DNA of 13,385 bases from Ruminococcus_G sp050944435 (GCA_050944435.1 JBMNRB010000037.1:1-13385); one strand, 5' to 3'; positions 1 to 6,502 are shown, counted from the stretch's first letter. Program-made: numbers and translations. The notes: a model not told the origin generated them from the sequence alone.

Positions 1-174
1 ATAGGCTTGGGATTGCCGGAATGGGTTGCCAGAGAGGGAGCATACAGCCGGAAAGCTTACTGGCGAATGGCGGGAAGTGGAGTTGTACAAAGAGCACTAA
101 CCAAAGAAAGACTGATAAACTGGGGCTGTTATGACCTGTCCACAGCCTATCAGTCACTGCACATCAACTATTGA
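1..174 (+). CDS. ltrA: Group II intron reverse transcriptase/maturase, C-terminal fragment
   Basis: Partial gene, open at the left edge in frame 1, giving 57 residues before a TGA. The visible part is the end of the maturase (X/thumb) and DNA-binding region. The stretch with AYSRKAYWRMAGS, then VVQRALTKERL and a C-terminus ending in YQSLHINY, is the typical ending of LtrA-like proteins that assist splicing and retrohoming. No HNH/En endonuclease domain with paired cysteines follows, so this is an endonuclease-less type, if the frame is intact upstream. The stop overlaps the start of the domain V region, as is normal for intron ORFs in domain IV. The catalytic RT domain is outside the window. 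Identification is by recognised motif and by the RNA domains directly downstream. Confidence 0.88.
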   Translation: MGLGLPEWVAREGAYSRKAYWRMAGSGVVQRALTKERLINWGCYDLSTAYQSLHINY

Positions 175-175
175 A

Positions 176-246
176 AGCGCCGTATACGAGAACCGTACGT
201 ACGGTGCTGTGAGAGGACGGCGGCTAATCACCGCCTCCTACTCGAT
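176..246 (+). ncRNA. Group II intron domains V and VI
   Basis: Domain V (176-208): the 5' arm begins with the catalytic AGC triad (176-178) and pairs with 200-208 (nine pairs, one G-U). A two-base bulge CG lies at 198-199, and 185-188 pair with 194-197 around a small apical loop. Domain VI (211-243): 211-213 pair with 241-243, A240 is bulged as the branch point, 214-217 pair with 236-239, C218 is bulged, and 219-223 pair with 231-235 around a 7-nt loop. All pairings were read directly from the sequence. The arrangement is diagnostic for a group II ribozyme 3' end. Confidence 0.9.
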
Positions 247-249
247 TGT

Positions 250-1191
250 TCAACTGATAAATCCCAGGGCCTTCAGCCCCCAGATCAGCAGAAAGATACT
301 GACAATACAGACGGCGGAGGTGGTTGCCACGATTTCACCGGCCAATTCGCCGTTTCCTCCCATGGACTGGGCCATGGGAGCGGAAGCCACAGCGGTGGGA
401 GAGGCAAAAGTGGCTAGGAGGGCCACCAGTTCCACATCCCGGTATCCCAGAAGAATTCCGATGCCAAGACCGATGACAGGAACCACGATCAGACGGCCAA
501 ACACCGCTGTGATCAGTTTCTTTTTATGTCCGCGCATGCTTGCAAAGGAGAGCATGCCTCCCAGACAGATTAAAGCGAAGGGAGAAGCCATCTCCCCCAT
601 CTGTGTCAGCGTGTCTTCGATCAGACCGGGCAGAGGAATACGGAACAATGAAAAGATGATGCCCAGGACTCCGCCGATGACCAAAGGATTCGTGACGATA
701 CCTTTCAGCGCGTGTTTTACATTGGCCCGTTCTCCGCGGAAAGCCTCGAAGAGAATGACAGATAAAATGTTGTATTCCGGGATGATGAAGGCAGAAATCG
801 CCGCGATAACGCCGATATCATGATCAGGATAAATATTGGCGCCGATGGTCATGCCGAATAAAACCAGATTGCTCCGGTAGATGCCCTGAATCATAACGGA
901 AGCATCCGCCCGGGTTTTTACAAACCGGGGGACAAGGACACACAGCAGCAGAAAGATGATGAGAACGGCGGCCATGGCATAGAGCAGCAGAGGAACATTC
1001 AGCGCCGAGGTGAAATCCGACTGATAGATGTTGATGAACAGCATGATGGGAATGAAGATTTTAAAAATCATGCCGTTTAGAGATTTGAAAGTGGAGACTT
1101 CCAGAATTCCGGTTTTGCGGATGACGGCTCCTGTCAGCATATAGATAAACAGTGGAAATACAACGGTGAATGCCAGAATAAAATGTTCCAT
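250..1191 (-). CDS. AEC (auxin efflux carrier) family transporter
   Basis: A 313-residue, highly hydrophobic protein, the usual length for bacterial AEC/Mem_trans permeases (about 10 membrane segments in two five-helix halves). Family marks visible are RSN (residues 106-108), NPLVIGG (168-174) in the centre, and SPTAVASAPMAQSMGG (264-279) followed by a final hydrophobic helix. Characterised bacterial relatives move organic acids such as malate or malonate; the substrate here is unknown. The start is supported by GGGAG about 7 nt upstream. It is divergent from a CoA-transferase gene, which suggests but does not prove transport of a carboxylate that the enzyme activates. The stop codon lies only 3 bp from the end of a group II intron on the other strand, so its native terminator may have been displaced. 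Confidence 0.9.
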   Translation of the reverse strand: MEHFILAFTVVFPLFIYMLTGAVIRKTGILEVSTFKSLNGMIFKIFIPIMLFINIYQSDFTSALNVPLLLYAMAAVLIIFLLLCVLVPRFVKTRADASVMIQGIYRSNLVLFGMTIGANIYPDHDIGVIAAISAFIIPEYNILSVILFEAFRGERANVKHALKGIVTNPLVIGGVLGIIFSLFRIPLPGLIEDTLTQMGEMASPFALICLGGMLSFASMRGHKKKLITAVFGRLIVVPVIGLGIGILLGYRDVELVALLATFASPTAVASAPMAQSMGGNGELAGEIVATTSAVCIVSIFLLIWGLKALGFIS

Positions 1192-1229
1192 TCAGATGCT
1201 CCCTTCGTTCTGTGCATAAATTCAGATAA

Positions 1230-1245
1230 AACTTCACTGAAAGTT
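1230..1245. promoter_or_regulatory. Short inverted repeat overlapping the AEC promoter start region
   Basis: AACTTCACTGAAAGTT has 5-bp complementary arms around a 6-bp centre, and the flanks are A/T complementary. It lies immediately downstream of the predicted -10 box, where a repressor site would act. The arms are short and AT-rich, so it may be chance. Confidence 0.2.
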
Positions 1246-1274
1246 ATTTTACGCCAATCCGGGACGGAAGGCAA
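1246..1274 (-). promoter_or_regulatory. Promoter for the AEC transporter gene
   Basis: On the minus strand, TTGCCT (1269-1274) and TAAAAT (1246-1251) are spaced by 17 bp, a good sigma-A-type arrangement. The predicted start of transcription is near 1239, leaving a leader of about 50 nt. Confidence 0.55.
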
Positions 1275-1294
1275 TAGAAACTGCGTAAACCGTC

Positions 1295-1324
1295 TTGCAT
1301 GAGAGAATTACTCTATGATATACT
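1295..1324 (+). promoter_or_regulatory. Promoter for the CoA-transferase gene
   Basis: TTGCAT (1295-1300) and TATACT (1319-1324) are separated by 18 bp on the plus strand. A leader of about 45 nt leads to the start codon at 1376, with AGGAGG at 1365-1370. The -35 box is back-to-back with that of the AEC promoter, about 20 bp away. Confidence 0.55.
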
Positions 1325-1375
1325 TTTCTTAATGTGAGTCGGGGCGGCATCGGCCCTGAACAATAGGAGGATGTT

Positions 1376-2719
1376 ATGGATTTACAGAAAGTGTATAAGG
1401 AAAAATTAACGACGGCGGAAGAAGCCGTGAAAGTAGTAAAATCAGGAGACTGGCTGGACTGGGGATGGTGTACGGGAACACCGGACGCCCTGGATAAAGC
1501 CCTGGCAAAAAGAATGCCGGAACTGCATGATATCAAGATCCGGGGAGGAATCTTGCTGAAGGTTCCGGAAATTTTTAAAGTGGAGAACGCGCCGGAACAT
1601 TTCTGCTGGAATTCCTGGCATATGAGCGGAATCGAGAGAAAAGCCATCGCTCAGGGAATCGCTTACTACGGACCGATCCGTTATTCTGAGCTTCCCCGCT
1701 ATTACATGGATCTGGATTGTCCTTCTGACATTGTGATGATTCAAGTGGCGCCCATGGATTCCAGAGGTTACTTCAGCTTTGGTCCCAACGCTTCCCATCT
1801 GGAGGCGGTATGCCAGAGAGCCAAGACGATTATCGTGGAAGTAAACGAGAAAATGCCTTACTGCTGGGGCGGTGACAGCAGCGCTGTTCATATTACAAAG
1901 GTAGATATGATCGTAGAAGGGGAAAATCCGGATATTCTGGAAATGAAAGGTTCCGATGTGATGACGGATGTGGACAAGAAAGTGGCGGAGTATATTCTGG
2001 AAGAGATCCCCGACGGCGCCTGTCTGCAGCTGGGAATCGGCGGAATGCCCAACGCGGTGGGAAAACTGATTGCAGAGTCTGATCTGAAGGATCTGGGCGT
2101 GCACACAGAGATGTACGTGGATGCCTACGTGGAGATGGCTAAAGCAGGAAAAATTAACGGAAGCAGGAAAAATATCGATACCAATAAGCAGGTATATGCA
2201 TTTGCGGCGGGAAGCCAGGAGCTGTATGATTACATTGACAATAATCCGGAGATGTACAGCGCATCGGTGGGATACGTAAATGATGTACGCACCGTGTCGG
2301 CGCTGGATAACTTTATGTCCATCAACAATGCGGTAAATATTGACCTCTTCGGTCAGGTGAATGCAGAGTCAGCGGGCGTGAAGCACATCAGCGGCGCCGG
2401 CGGACAGCTGGACTTCGTGCTGGGCGCTTATCTGTCAAAGGGAGGCAAGAGCTTTATCTGCTGTTCTTCCACCTTTAAAGACAAGGCCGGAAATTTGAAA
2501 TCACGAATCCTTCCGGTGCTTGATTCCGGTTCCATCGTCACAGATACGAGAACCAACACCCATTTTGTGGTAACGGAATATGGAAAAGTAAACCTGAAAG
2601 GCCTTTCCACCTGGCAGAGATGTGAAAAGCTGATTTCTATTGCTCATCCGGAATTCCGTGATCAGCTGATCAAAGATGCAGAAAAAATGAATATCTGGCG
2701 TGCAAGCAACAAGCGCTAA
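1376..2719 (+). CDS. but: Butyryl-CoA:acetate CoA-transferase / 4-hydroxybutyrate CoA-transferase family
   Basis: A 447-residue cytoplasmic CoA-transferase. By recognition it closely resembles the Roseburia/Faecalibacterium But proteins, which move CoA from butyryl-CoA to acetate in the last step of butyrate formation. Visible family marks are EHFCWNSWHMSG (74-85), YYGPIRYSELPRYY (97-110), QVAPMDSRGYFSFGP (123-137), the glycine loop QLGIGGMPNAVG (218-229), HTEM (243-246) carrying the expected catalytic Glu245, QVNAES (327-332), ISGAGGQLDF (338-347) and a C-terminal TEYGKVNLKGLSTWQR region. The length is standard and the start is fixed by AGGAGG five bases upstream. The symbol is tentative: 4-hydroxybutyrate and other acyl-CoA:acetate transferases share the fold, and no crotonase, bcd or thiolase genes are adjacent. 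The gene is monocistronic, between its own promoter and a strong hairpin terminator. Confidence 0.88.
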   Translation: MDLQKVYKEKLTTAEEAVKVVKSGDWLDWGWCTGTPDALDKALAKRMPELHDIKIRGGILLKVPEIFKVENAPEHFCWNSWHMSGIERKAIAQGIAYYGPIRYSELPRYYMDLDCPSDIVMIQVAPMDSRGYFSFGPNASHLEAVCQRAKTIIVEVNEKMPYCWGGDSSAVHITKVDMIVEGENPDILEMKGSDVMTDVDKKVAEYILEEIPDGACLQLGIGGMPNAVGKLIAESDLKDLGVHTEMYVDAYVEMAKAGKINGSRKNIDTNKQVYAFAAGSQELYDYIDNNPEMYSASVGYVNDVRTVSALDNFMSINNAVNIDLFGQVNAESAGVKHISGAGGQLDFVLGAYLSKGGKSFICCSSTFKDKAGNLKSRILPVLDSGSIVTDTRTNTHFVVTEYGKVNLKGLSTWQRCEKLISIAHPEFRDQLIKDAEKMNIWRASNKR

Positions 2720-2733
2720 AGAAAGAAAATTTG

Positions 2734-2768
2734 AAAGTGGTGCGGGAGATAAACTCCGGCACCACTTT
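2734..2768. terminator. Bidirectional hairpin terminator between convergent genes
   Basis: 15-nt arms 2734-2748 and 2754-2768 pair with a single mismatch around a 5-nt loop (ATAAA). The stem begins AAAG and ends CTTT, giving short T-runs on both strands. It lies 15 bp after the CoA-transferase stop and 9 bp from the stop of the convergent URO-D-like gene, so it probably serves both. Confidence 0.75.
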
Positions 2769-2777
2769 TAGAAAAAA

Positions 2778-3860
2778 TTAAAAAGTATATCTTTTTGCCA
2801 CTTGAATCATCTTCAGAAGTTTTTCCCGGGATACTCTCGGCGGCAGACTGTCGCCGTTGGCCAGTACGAAGCGTTTTTTATGGTCGCCCAGACTTTCTAT
2901 AATGGCGGCACAGCGCGTTTCCAGCTCTTCAACGGTGCAGCGGATCAGGAAGGTGGGATCGATGCCGCCGATTACGGCAAATTTGTCTTCCCAGGCGGAG
3001 AAGGTGTCTTTCATTTCAATATCTCCCACGGGAAGGGGCGTTACGGATTCAAAAGCCGCCACTTGTTCCCTGGCCATGAGAGGCAGCAGGTTTTTGATTT
3101 TTCCACAGGCGTGATGAATGAGTTTTTTGCCGTTTTGTGCCAGAATATTTGTGAATTCCTCAAACTCGGGAACCACATACTTTTCAAACCAGCCGGGGGA
3201 GAGAAGCGTAGTGGATGAATCTTCCCATATATTGAAATACGTGCAGGGGCATTCTGCCGCCGCTTTGGCGGCCCGCATGTTGCATTCCCGCAGCGCGTGG
3301 AGAAATTCATCGACGATTTCCGGTTCATCCGCCATGTCAAGGATTGTACGCTGCAGATTGTCTTCCAGCAGATATTCCAGGGAAGAACGGAATTCTGTCA
3401 CCTGTGGAACAATGATTCCGTGATCACCGATCAGCTTCAGACGTTCTTCGTACCATTCATAGTCCGGTTCGAAAAACATGTGCTCATATACGTACTGGAG
3501 AATTTTATAATCCTCAATTTCTTTGACGAAACTCGTTTTTCTGTGAGAGATGGATCCCCAGGCCATGGGACCTGCAAAAGACTCGTATACGGTTCCGACG
3601 GGGGTAGTGTAAGTGCGGACAGTTTCCCCGTTTTCAAAGACGTCAGTGTACTCCACGCCTCCGGTCAGTACTTTTTTGTAGGGGAGAGGACCGTCACGGT
3701 CAATGATATCGCAGCCCAGTTCTTTCATGAATTCAATGGGATCCGGTTTTCCGGGCAGACTGTTGGTGTAGTATGGATTGATGAGAAAAGAGCTTCCCAC
3801 CCTGTCTGGAGTCTTTCCTTCCAGAATACAGCTTAAACGTTCTTTTGATGTCATTTCCAT
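2778..3860 (-). CDS. Uroporphyrinogen decarboxylase (URO-D) superfamily protein, probable methyltransferase-like
   Basis: 360 residues. The start at 3860 (MEMTSKERL) is preferred over an upstream ATG at 3920 because AAAGGAG lies exactly 7 nt before it. The start region TSKERL...LEGKTPDR, and a C-terminal half with HxCG (H250, C252), the SVTPLPVGDIEM region and GGIDP (298-302), place it in the URO-D/MtaA-CmuA superfamily. It is not HemE, because the RPxWxMRQAGR-type N-terminal signature is absent. In methylcobamide:thiol methyltransferases H-x-C plus a later Cys bind zinc; here the equivalent C-terminal stretch reads FVLANGDSLPP (331-341) with no Cys, so zinc chemistry may differ. No corrinoid protein gene is adjacent. 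It is divergent from an AraC-family regulator that may control it. The substrate is unknown. Confidence 0.8.
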   Translation of the reverse strand: MEMTSKERLSCILEGKTPDRVGSSFLINPYYTNSLPGKPDPIEFMKELGCDIIDRDGPLPYKKVLTGGVEYTDVFENGETVRTYTTPVGTVYESFAGPMAWGSISHRKTSFVKEIEDYKILQYVYEHMFFEPDYEWYEERLKLIGDHGIIVPQVTEFRSSLEYLLEDNLQRTILDMADEPEIVDEFLHALRECNMRAAKAAAECPCTYFNIWEDSSTTLLSPGWFEKYVVPEFEEFTNILAQNGKKLIHHACGKIKNLLPLMAREQVAAFESVTPLPVGDIEMKDTFSAWEDKFAVIGGIDPTFLIRCTVEELETRCAAIIESLGDHKKRFVLANGDSLPPRVSREKLLKMIQVAKRYTF

Positions 3861-3891
3861 AGCTTTTCTCCTTTCGTTTCGAATTACTGAG

Positions 3892-3920
3892 AGTTTATCA
3901 CCGGTTCTGACCCGGGACAA
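3892..3920 (-). promoter_or_regulatory. Possible promoter for the URO-D-like gene
   Basis: On the minus strand TTGTCC (3915-3920) and TAAACT (3892-3897) are spaced by 17 bp, giving a short leader to the start at 3860. The -10 box is only a moderate match, and the intergenic region has other AT-rich candidates. Confidence 0.35.
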
Positions 3921-3971
3921 TTTTAAAATCGGCTTAAAAATTTATATTTTATGCTTTAGAAGGAAGAAAAA

Positions 3972-4874
3972 ATGAAGACGAATGAAAAAGGTGTGTATCC
4001 AGAATCGGAGGTGTTCTTTCTGACACCTTCAAAAATGGCCCGGAAGATATTGTATTATATTACCAGAGGCGGTCATTATATCTGCAGCGAACAGTATTCC
4101 TTTAGCGGAAGTACGGAATCAGGACGTCATCCGGCCCGCCAGAATATGCTGCTGATGTACGTGAAAAAAGGTTCTATGCTTCTGACTCTGGATGGCAGAC
4201 AGTACCAGGCTGGAGAAAATCAGATCGTTTTTGTGGATTGCCTGCGGCCCCATGAATACCGGACAGAAAAGCTGAGTGAATTTTACTGGCTGCATCTGGA
4301 AGGAGCCAACTCCCGGGCATTCTGTGAAAGCATCATCGAAGAGCATGGGCAGGTGTTTCCGGCAGTACAGTCGTCCTCTTTTCTGAAAAAGTTTCGTGAC
4401 ATTATTGATTCCTGCAGGCCTACGGTGGGAACGGGCGAGATTTCCCGGGCGCCCATGATTTATCAGCTTTTATGTATGGCTTATCATCCTCAGGTATGGA
4501 TTTCCGAAGAAGAAAAAGGGGAAGAGCAGGAAGGTGATGAGCCCATAAACCGGGCAGTTTCATATATTGCCAAACATTTGGATGAAAAACTGGATGTGCC
4601 AAAACTGGCGGAGATGGCCGGGATGAGTATTTCTCATTTTTCAAGACAGTTTAAAGGGGCAACTACATATTCTCCCCATGAATACCTGGTTTTGAAACGG
4701 ATCGATTATGCCCAGGGGCTTTTATACGGAACGAATCTGTCTGTCAGTGAGATTGCAGAAAAAACGGGATACAGCAGTGAGACCAATTTTATCGTCTCTT
4801 TTAAGAAAAAGATGGGGATTTCGCCTTCCAGATTCAGGAAACTGACGCAGCCCCAGAGAGATTTTTCTCTATAG
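3972..4874 (+). CDS. AraC-family transcriptional regulator
   Basis: A 300-residue regulator with the classic two-part layout. An N-terminal cupin-like sensor (about residues 30-125) includes YVKKGSMLLTLDGRQYQAG (63-81) and a following LRPHEYRTEK. A C-terminal double helix-turn-helix DNA-binding domain (about 190-290) has LAEMAGMSISHFSRQFK (212-228) as the first HTH and VSEIAEKTGYSSETNFIVSFKKKMGISPSRFRK (258-290) as the second. The linker is acidic (EEEKGEEQEGDE). The start is supported by AAGGAAG 5 nt upstream. It is divergent from the URO-D-like gene with 111 bp between start codons, a typical activator arrangement. The ligand is unknown, probably a small sugar- or carboxylate-like metabolite. 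It may also act on the nearby CoA-transferase/AEC pair, but no shared site is evident. Confidence 0.93.
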   Translation: MKTNEKGVYPESEVFFLTPSKMARKILYYITRGGHYICSEQYSFSGSTESGRHPARQNMLLMYVKKGSMLLTLDGRQYQAGENQIVFVDCLRPHEYRTEKLSEFYWLHLEGANSRAFCESIIEEHGQVFPAVQSSSFLKKFRDIIDSCRPTVGTGEISRAPMIYQLLCMAYHPQVWISEEEKGEEQEGDEPINRAVSYIAKHLDEKLDVPKLAEMAGMSISHFSRQFKGATTYSPHEYLVLKRIDYAQGLLYGTNLSVSEIAEKTGYSSETNFIVSFKKKMGISPSRFRKLTQPQRDFSL

Positions 4875-4902
4875 AAAGATAAAACCCCTAAAGGGGAGGA
4901 GA

Positions 4903-4924
4903 GCCGGCATTTTATAATGCCGGC
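4903..4924. terminator. Perfect hairpin after the AraC-family gene
   Basis: Nine-base arms (4903-4911, 4916-4924) form a perfect GC-capped stem with a TTAT loop, 28 bp after the regulator's stop. No T-run follows on the plus strand, so it may stabilise the mRNA end rather than act as a classic terminator. A smaller CCCCT/AGGGG hairpin (4885-4896) lies just before it. Confidence 0.4.
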
Positions 4925-5112
4925 CATATGAAAAAGGTTATCTATATAAATGGTAATAATTGTTAGGCGAGGATCAACAATCATTCAGCGTTATCAGCAA
5001 GTGAATAACCGCCGCCCTCTTTGTTATGTAAGTTATTATATGCGGGAAATGTGAGCATATTGTGACGAGATGTTAAAAGAATTATAAAGAGTTTCTGAAG
5101 AAAAAATAGGAA
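4925..5112. other. Intergenic spacer without a recognisable gene
   Basis: AT-rich spacer between the AraC-family regulator and the convergent mgtC-like gene. It holds only a 12-codon ATG ORF and a promoter-like TTGTGA-N17-TATAAA (5060-5088) on the plus strand that would read into the antisense of the mgtC-like gene. I see no tRNA, repeat or convincing structured RNA. Confidence 0.4.
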
Positions 5113-5152
5113 AGAAAATAAAAACGTATAAACTCCCTTTCGGAAGCTTATA
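5113..5152 (-). terminator. Rho-independent terminator of the mgtC-like gene
   Basis: On the minus strand an 11-bp stem (5142-5152 with 5127-5137, two G-U pairs) closed by a GAAA tetraloop is followed by CGTTTTTATTTTC. The stop codon of the mgtC-like gene (5148-5150) lies within the 5' arm of the stem. Confidence 0.8.
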
Positions 5153-5822
5153 CATCGATGGAATTGATTTCGGGGGTATCTTTCAAAAGAGATACGATAT
5201 CTTCCACTTTATAGGTAAAAGGAAATTTGACATACAGCTTTATCCGAAGCTGGTGATTCCCGACGCGGGCTACACTGATATTGGAAATTTTGATTTTTTT
5301 CACAATGAATATACGATGAAGTAGATGGTGTACATCTTCTGTGTCATCAATTAAGAGGACGATGCGTTCCACCGTGGGCATTTGGCCGATACGGGGGATT
5401 TTATGGTAACACAGTTGGAGAAGAAGAAAGAAGGCGGTGGAGAAGATTCCGCACAGATAAAGTCCCGCTCCAATAGCGCTTCCAATTCCCACAGTGGCCC
5501 ATATGCTGGCGGCGGTGACCAGTCCGCTTACGTTCATTTTCCGGGTGAAAATAACACCGGCGCCGAGAAAACCGATGGCGGTTACAATACTGGCTGCAAT
5601 ACGGGAAGGATCCAGAGAAACATTCGACTGGGTCAGAACATCGTAGAAACCGTATTTTGACAGAATCATCATCAAAGATGAGGTCAAAGCCACGATGGAA
5701 TAGGTGCGGACCCCGGCCAGTTTCATATTACTTTCTCTTTCCAGACCAACACACATACCGCAGAGTGTGGCAACAATGATTCGAAGAAGATATTCTCCCT
5801 GTTGTAAAAGAAAAGCCTGCAT
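5148..5822 (-). CDS. MgtC/SapB family membrane protein
   Basis: 224 residues. The start at 5822 is chosen because AGGAGG lies 7 nt upstream; a longer reading to 5900 has no such site. The N-terminal part (about 1-140) has four to five membrane segments and carries the family marks GLERE (26-30), KLAGVRTYSIVALTSSL (34-50), DPSRIAASIVTAIGFLGAGVIF (71-92, with the invariant Asp) and a glycine/alanine-rich helix (101-122). The C-terminal 75 residues form a soluble, ACT-like domain of the kind found in longer MgtC homologues. MgtC proteins are tied to growth at low magnesium, acid stress and, in pathogens, survival in macrophages; the biochemical function is unsettled and not proven transport. It is monocistronic, with its own promoter and terminator. 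No magnesium riboswitch was recognised in the short leader. Confidence 0.9.
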   Translation of the reverse strand: MQAFLLQQGEYLLRIIVATLCGMCVGLERESNMKLAGVRTYSIVALTSSLMMILSKYGFYDVLTQSNVSLDPSRIAASIVTAIGFLGAGVIFTRKMNVSGLVTAASIWATVGIGSAIGAGLYLCGIFSTAFFLLLQLCYHKIPRIGQMPTVERIVLLIDDTEDVHHLLHRIFIVKKIKISNISVARVGNHQLRIKLYVKFPFTYKVEDIVSLLKDTPEINSIDV

Positions 5823-5853
5823 GACAACACCTCCTGGCAGTGATTTTTTATCT

Positions 5854-5883
5854 ATTATACAAAGGAGAGGCGAGGGTTGACAA
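5854..5883 (-). promoter_or_regulatory. Promoter for the mgtC-like gene
   Basis: On the minus strand TTGTCA (5878-5883) and TATAAT (5854-5859, perfect) are separated by 18 bp. The predicted leader is only about 25 nt, so there is no room for a leader-based riboswitch. Confidence 0.6.
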
Positions 5884-5931
5884 GGAAGGGGAGAGGACAA
5901 AATAAAAAAATGAAAAAAATCAAAAAAACTG

Positions 5932-5960
5932 TTGACAAAATGCAGTTTATCATATAGAAT
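5932..5960 (+). promoter_or_regulatory. Promoter for the tRNA cluster
   Basis: A perfect -35 TTGACA (5932-5937) and TAGAAT (5955-5960) are spaced by 17 bp, 13 bp before the first tRNA. This strong arrangement is typical of stable RNA operons. Confidence 0.8.
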
Positions 5961-5973
5961 AAGTTTTGTTGCT

Positions 5974-6044
5974 GCGGGTGTAGTTCAATGGTAGAACACT
6001 AGCCTTCCAAGCTAGATACGTGGGTTCGATTCCCATCACCCGCT
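5974..6044 (+). tRNA. tRNA-Gly (anticodon TCC)
   Basis: 71-nt cloverleaf. The acceptor stem GCGGGTG (5974-5980) pairs with CACCCGC, the D arm has the short loop usual for tRNA-Gly, and the anticodon stem CTAGC/GCTAG encloses loop CTTCCAA with anticodon TCC. The T arm has GGTTCGATTCC, and the discriminator base is T6044. CCA is not encoded, so a CCA-adding enzyme is needed. It reads GGA and GGG codons. Confidence 0.95.
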
Positions 6045-6047
6045 TAT

Positions 6048-6120
6048 GCGCGAGTGGCTCAGTTGGTGGAGCGCGACCTTGCCAAGGTCGAGGCCGCGGG
6101 TTCGAGTCCCGTCTCGCGCT
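6048..6120 (+). tRNA. tRNA-Gly (anticodon GCC)
   Basis: 73-nt cloverleaf. The acceptor GCGCGAG pairs with CTCGCGC, the anticodon stem CGACC/GGTCG encloses TTGCCAA with anticodon GCC, and the T loop is TTCGAGT. CCA is not encoded. It starts only 3 nt after the preceding tRNA-Gly(TCC), so the two must be cut from one precursor. It reads GGC and GGT codons. Confidence 0.95.
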
Positions 6121-6152
6121 TTTTCTTTTCTTATTATGACATAGTGAAATAA

Positions 6153-6225
<73 letters not shown>

Positions 6226-6231
6226 CTTGGA

Positions 6232-6262
6232 AGAAGCTGAAGACAGCTTCTTTTTGTTTTTT
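6232..6262 (+). terminator. Rho-independent terminator of the tRNA cluster
   Basis: AGAAGCTG (6232-6239) and CAGCTTCT (6244-6251) form an 8-bp stem with an AAGA loop, followed by a T-run interrupted by a single G (6251-6262). It lies 6 nt after tRNA-Phe. It also separates the tRNAs from the small gene at 6284, whose promoter must lie close by or whose expression relies on read-through. Confidence 0.8.
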
Positions 6263-6283
6263 ACAATGAAAGGAGAAGCCGCC

Positions 6284-6502
6284 ATGAAAGAATATGAGGT
6301 AGTGTGTGAAGCTTATAATACCTGTTCACCCAAACCTATTGTATCCGTTGATGAAATTGAAACGGACAATATTGAAGAATATTTGAAACAGGTGATCCCG
6401 CCCAAGAGCACTTATAAAAAATTGGTGAATGAGGATGGGGATATCGTGTATGAAGTGAACAGCGATCAATTGCGAAAAGTGTATATTTTTACAGAGATAT
6501 AA
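6284..6502 (+). CDS. Small protein of unknown function (72 residues)
   Basis: I do not recognise a family. The start at 6284 is favoured by AAAGGAG 8 nt upstream; a longer reading from 6227 would run through the tRNA terminator and is unlikely. The protein is acidic overall, has no signal peptide or membrane segment, and has two cysteines near the N-terminus (C8, C14). It contains the stretch VDEIETDNIEEYLKQV (22-37), which looks helical, and ends in what looks like a strand (RKVYIFTEI). The size and mixed alpha/beta pattern would suit a small regulatory or partner protein, but no function can be assigned. It is isolated between two terminators and has no partner ORF on its strand, which argues against a toxin-antitoxin pair. 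Confidence 0.65.
   Translation: MKEYEVVCEAYNTCSPKPIVSVDEIETDNIEEYLKQVIPPKSTYKKLVNEDGDIVYEVNSDQLRKVYIFTEI

Larger units (their letters stand above)
1..246 (+). mobile_element. Group II intron, 3' portion (5' part outside window)
   Basis: This is the distal end of a mobile group II intron: the maturase C-terminus (1-174) followed directly by RNA domains V and VI. The 3' end is set at 246 because the bulged branch-point A (240) then lies 7 nt from the end and the intron finishes in AT, matching the usual AY terminus. The 3' exon starts at 247 and the stop codon of the minus-strand AEC permease is at 250-252, so the intron sits just behind that gene in antisense orientation. The 5' end and most of the reverse transcriptase lie outside the window, so completeness and splicing competence cannot be judged. 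Confidence 0.9.

Noticed and set aside
131..823. 230-residue plus-strand ORF
   Set aside because: It starts inside the maturase end, passes through intron domains V/VI and then runs antisense to the AEC transporter. Composition rich in Arg, Pro and Ser is typical of a shadow frame.
2778..3860. True uroporphyrinogen decarboxylase (HemE)
   Set aside because: The N-terminal RPxWxMRQAGR-type signature is missing and the HxCG motif points to the methyltransferase branch.
3861..3920. N-terminal extension of the URO-D-like protein to an ATG at 3920
   Set aside because: No ribosome binding site precedes it, while AAAGGAG is perfectly placed for the ATG at 3860. The extension also covers the likely promoter.
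4928..4966. 12-codon ATG ORF in the spacer after the AraC-family gene
   Set aside because: Very short, without a ribosome binding site, and overlapping the spacer hairpin region.
6284..6502. Toxin-antitoxin member
   Set aside because: No second small ORF is next to it on the same strand and no toxin or antitoxin motif is recognised.
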